From NCBI GenBank assembly GCA_963995525.1, contig OZ023214.1, positions 49,081,909 through 49,145,908 of the forward strand: 64,000 bases of DNA, in the 5' to 3' direction. The notes under the pieces are model-generated. The model was not told where the DNA came from, did no database searches, and saw nothing but the letters and a program-made list of their open reading frames with translations. The stretch comes from Escarpia spicata (taxonomy: Eukaryota > Annelida > Polychaeta > Sabellida > Siboglinidae). The number at the start of each line of letters is the position of its first letter. Position 1 is the first letter of the stretch. Below are positions 62,926 to 64,000 of this stretch, piece by piece. Made by a program: the position numbers and the translations under genes.

Positions 62926-64000
62926 TAGCACGCTTTGGTTGTACTTTGGCGACTACATATATTAGTTAGCAGTCCGACCGTTGCGCGCGTCATCGATTAC
63001 ACTTTGTTTAGTTAAATTTGTCCTTGTTTGGTATTTATATCATGCGTATTCACACTTAGTCTTTTGTTTCTGCTCGAGCATAAACAAAGAACGTCAATAC
63101 GGAATCATTGATAGCCATGAGAGCTGCTGCCACCTAGTGAATATACATGTGATTAAAAGGCACTAAACTACGAAAAAAGTCTAATGTCGGTTTATTTTTC
63201 TGTGACATGTCTCAATATAAGTTTAATATTCAATAGTTGTTATAGTATAGTGTTATGTGATAAAAGTGTATCCTTATTTAATATTTTAGTTGGCCTGAGA
63301 GGCAATCATCATCTCTATCCGAATCTGGGGTAAAGCCACCTACCGGTAACATTGGCAGGAGCTTAATAATCCAGGTCGTAGTGAGGGGCCAACGCTGCCA
63401 CCTGACTGAATAATCGAGGCTAGCTGTTTCTGGCAGGGTGCCAGCCGCCAAAACCCCCCGACGTGCCATTGTATAGAAACATTGCAACCGAACACAGAAA
63501 TAGCGTATATGTTTCCCATGCAAGACATGTCGGATGATAGCCTAAGCGTAATGAGCCGCGTAATTGATTAAAGTGAGTTGTGTTGGGTTATCTGATTTTG
63601 ATGTACAGTATTTGGAATAAAATATACACTGTCTTGCCCTAAAACATAATATAGGCCCTACACGTTCAAAACAACGTGCAGCGTCTTAGAAAATGGTATG
63701 CCATTTCTTTATAATCAGTTCAATTATGACTAGCAGGAAAACGGTTTTAATAGGTGAAGTGTCTCATGATGAATGAACAGATTCTTACAGTACCGAGAAA
63801 TGATTTCTTGTTCTTTGGGGGTCCCCTTTAGACAACTACACTGGTGGTTTGCTTCCACCACTAAATTCCCACGGAATCACACACGTTACCTGACTATTTG
63901 CGACTCAGGAAACATTCAACCCAAAACTCAAGCGTTTTCCAGAATCTGTGAAAATGTTGCTCTTAAATCAATCGTACTAGGAAATATATCAAGGGTTATT

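Larger units (their letters stand above)
62680..63435 (+). repeat. Dispersed repeat, copy 2, interrupted
   Basis: The segments 62680-62750 and 63085-63435 match copy 1 (567-985) in inverted orientation. The intervening 330 bases have no match there and include the tRNA-like piece. Confidence 0.65.

Overview
This window is metazoan nuclear DNA. It has small exons with GT-AG junctions, TATA promoters, AATAAA signals, LINE fragments, many (CA)n/(GT)n and other tandem repeats, and a Maverick/Polinton element. The species cannot be named from the sequence. A marine invertebrate, perhaps a lophotrochozoan, would fit, but that is inference.

Region 1 (1-24 kb) holds three paralogous genes for secreted or surface Cys-rich proteins built from EB/EGF-like modules. 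Gene C (+, 1063-3602, its 3' three exons) and gene A (-, 14421-7637) are tail to tail. Gene B (-, 23538-17135) follows gene A in the same orientation. Gene A is intact: eight exons, 344 codons, all internal exons symmetrical phase 1-1, an N-terminal signal peptide and a C-terminal GPI-anchor-like tail. Genes B and C each carry a one-base frame problem in the same module exon, and B also has a one-base change at its first splice donor. B ends in a membrane helix plus a charged tail instead of a GPI-type tail. LINE fragments and microsatellites fill the introns and spacers.

Region 2 (24577-38924) is a 14.35-kb Polinton/Maverick (adintovirus-like) integrated element. It has an exact 6-bp target duplication (GCGAGG), 2.4-kb terminal inverted repeats starting AG and ending CT, and a compact leftward gene block: packaging ATPase, small basic protein, integrase with chromodomain, membrane protein, two penton-like minor capsid genes, pX/pVI-like protein, major capsid protein and adenain-like protease. 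A rightward zinc-finger gene converges on this block. The protein-primed DNA polymerase B expected in Polintons is absent; a (GT)n tract and a 31-bp minisatellite lie next to the left TIR. The most unusual feature is a tandem duplication of the penton-like gene: the two copies are nearly identical at both ends but have unrelated central domains. The TIR tips can fold into long hairpins, and the TIRs carry CRE and NRF-1-type motifs.

Region 3 (39-52.5 kb) is a graveyard of non-LTR retroelement pieces: endonuclease and RT fragments, an SGNH-esterase ORF in inverted junction with a LINE, and an RTE-like endonuclease. It also holds microsatellites and a diverged segmental duplication. I see no intact host gene in it.

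Region 4 (52.7-61.6 kb) carries four exons of a PARP2-like catalytic domain (+). The third exon has a frameshift and an in-frame TAG, so it looks broken. Its last intron holds a roughly 4.2-kb array of a 32-bp unit with a 640-bp higher-order period. The window ends (62.7-63.4 kb) in an inverted copy of the dispersed repeat seen near its start, interrupted by a segment that includes a tRNA-derived SINE-like piece.
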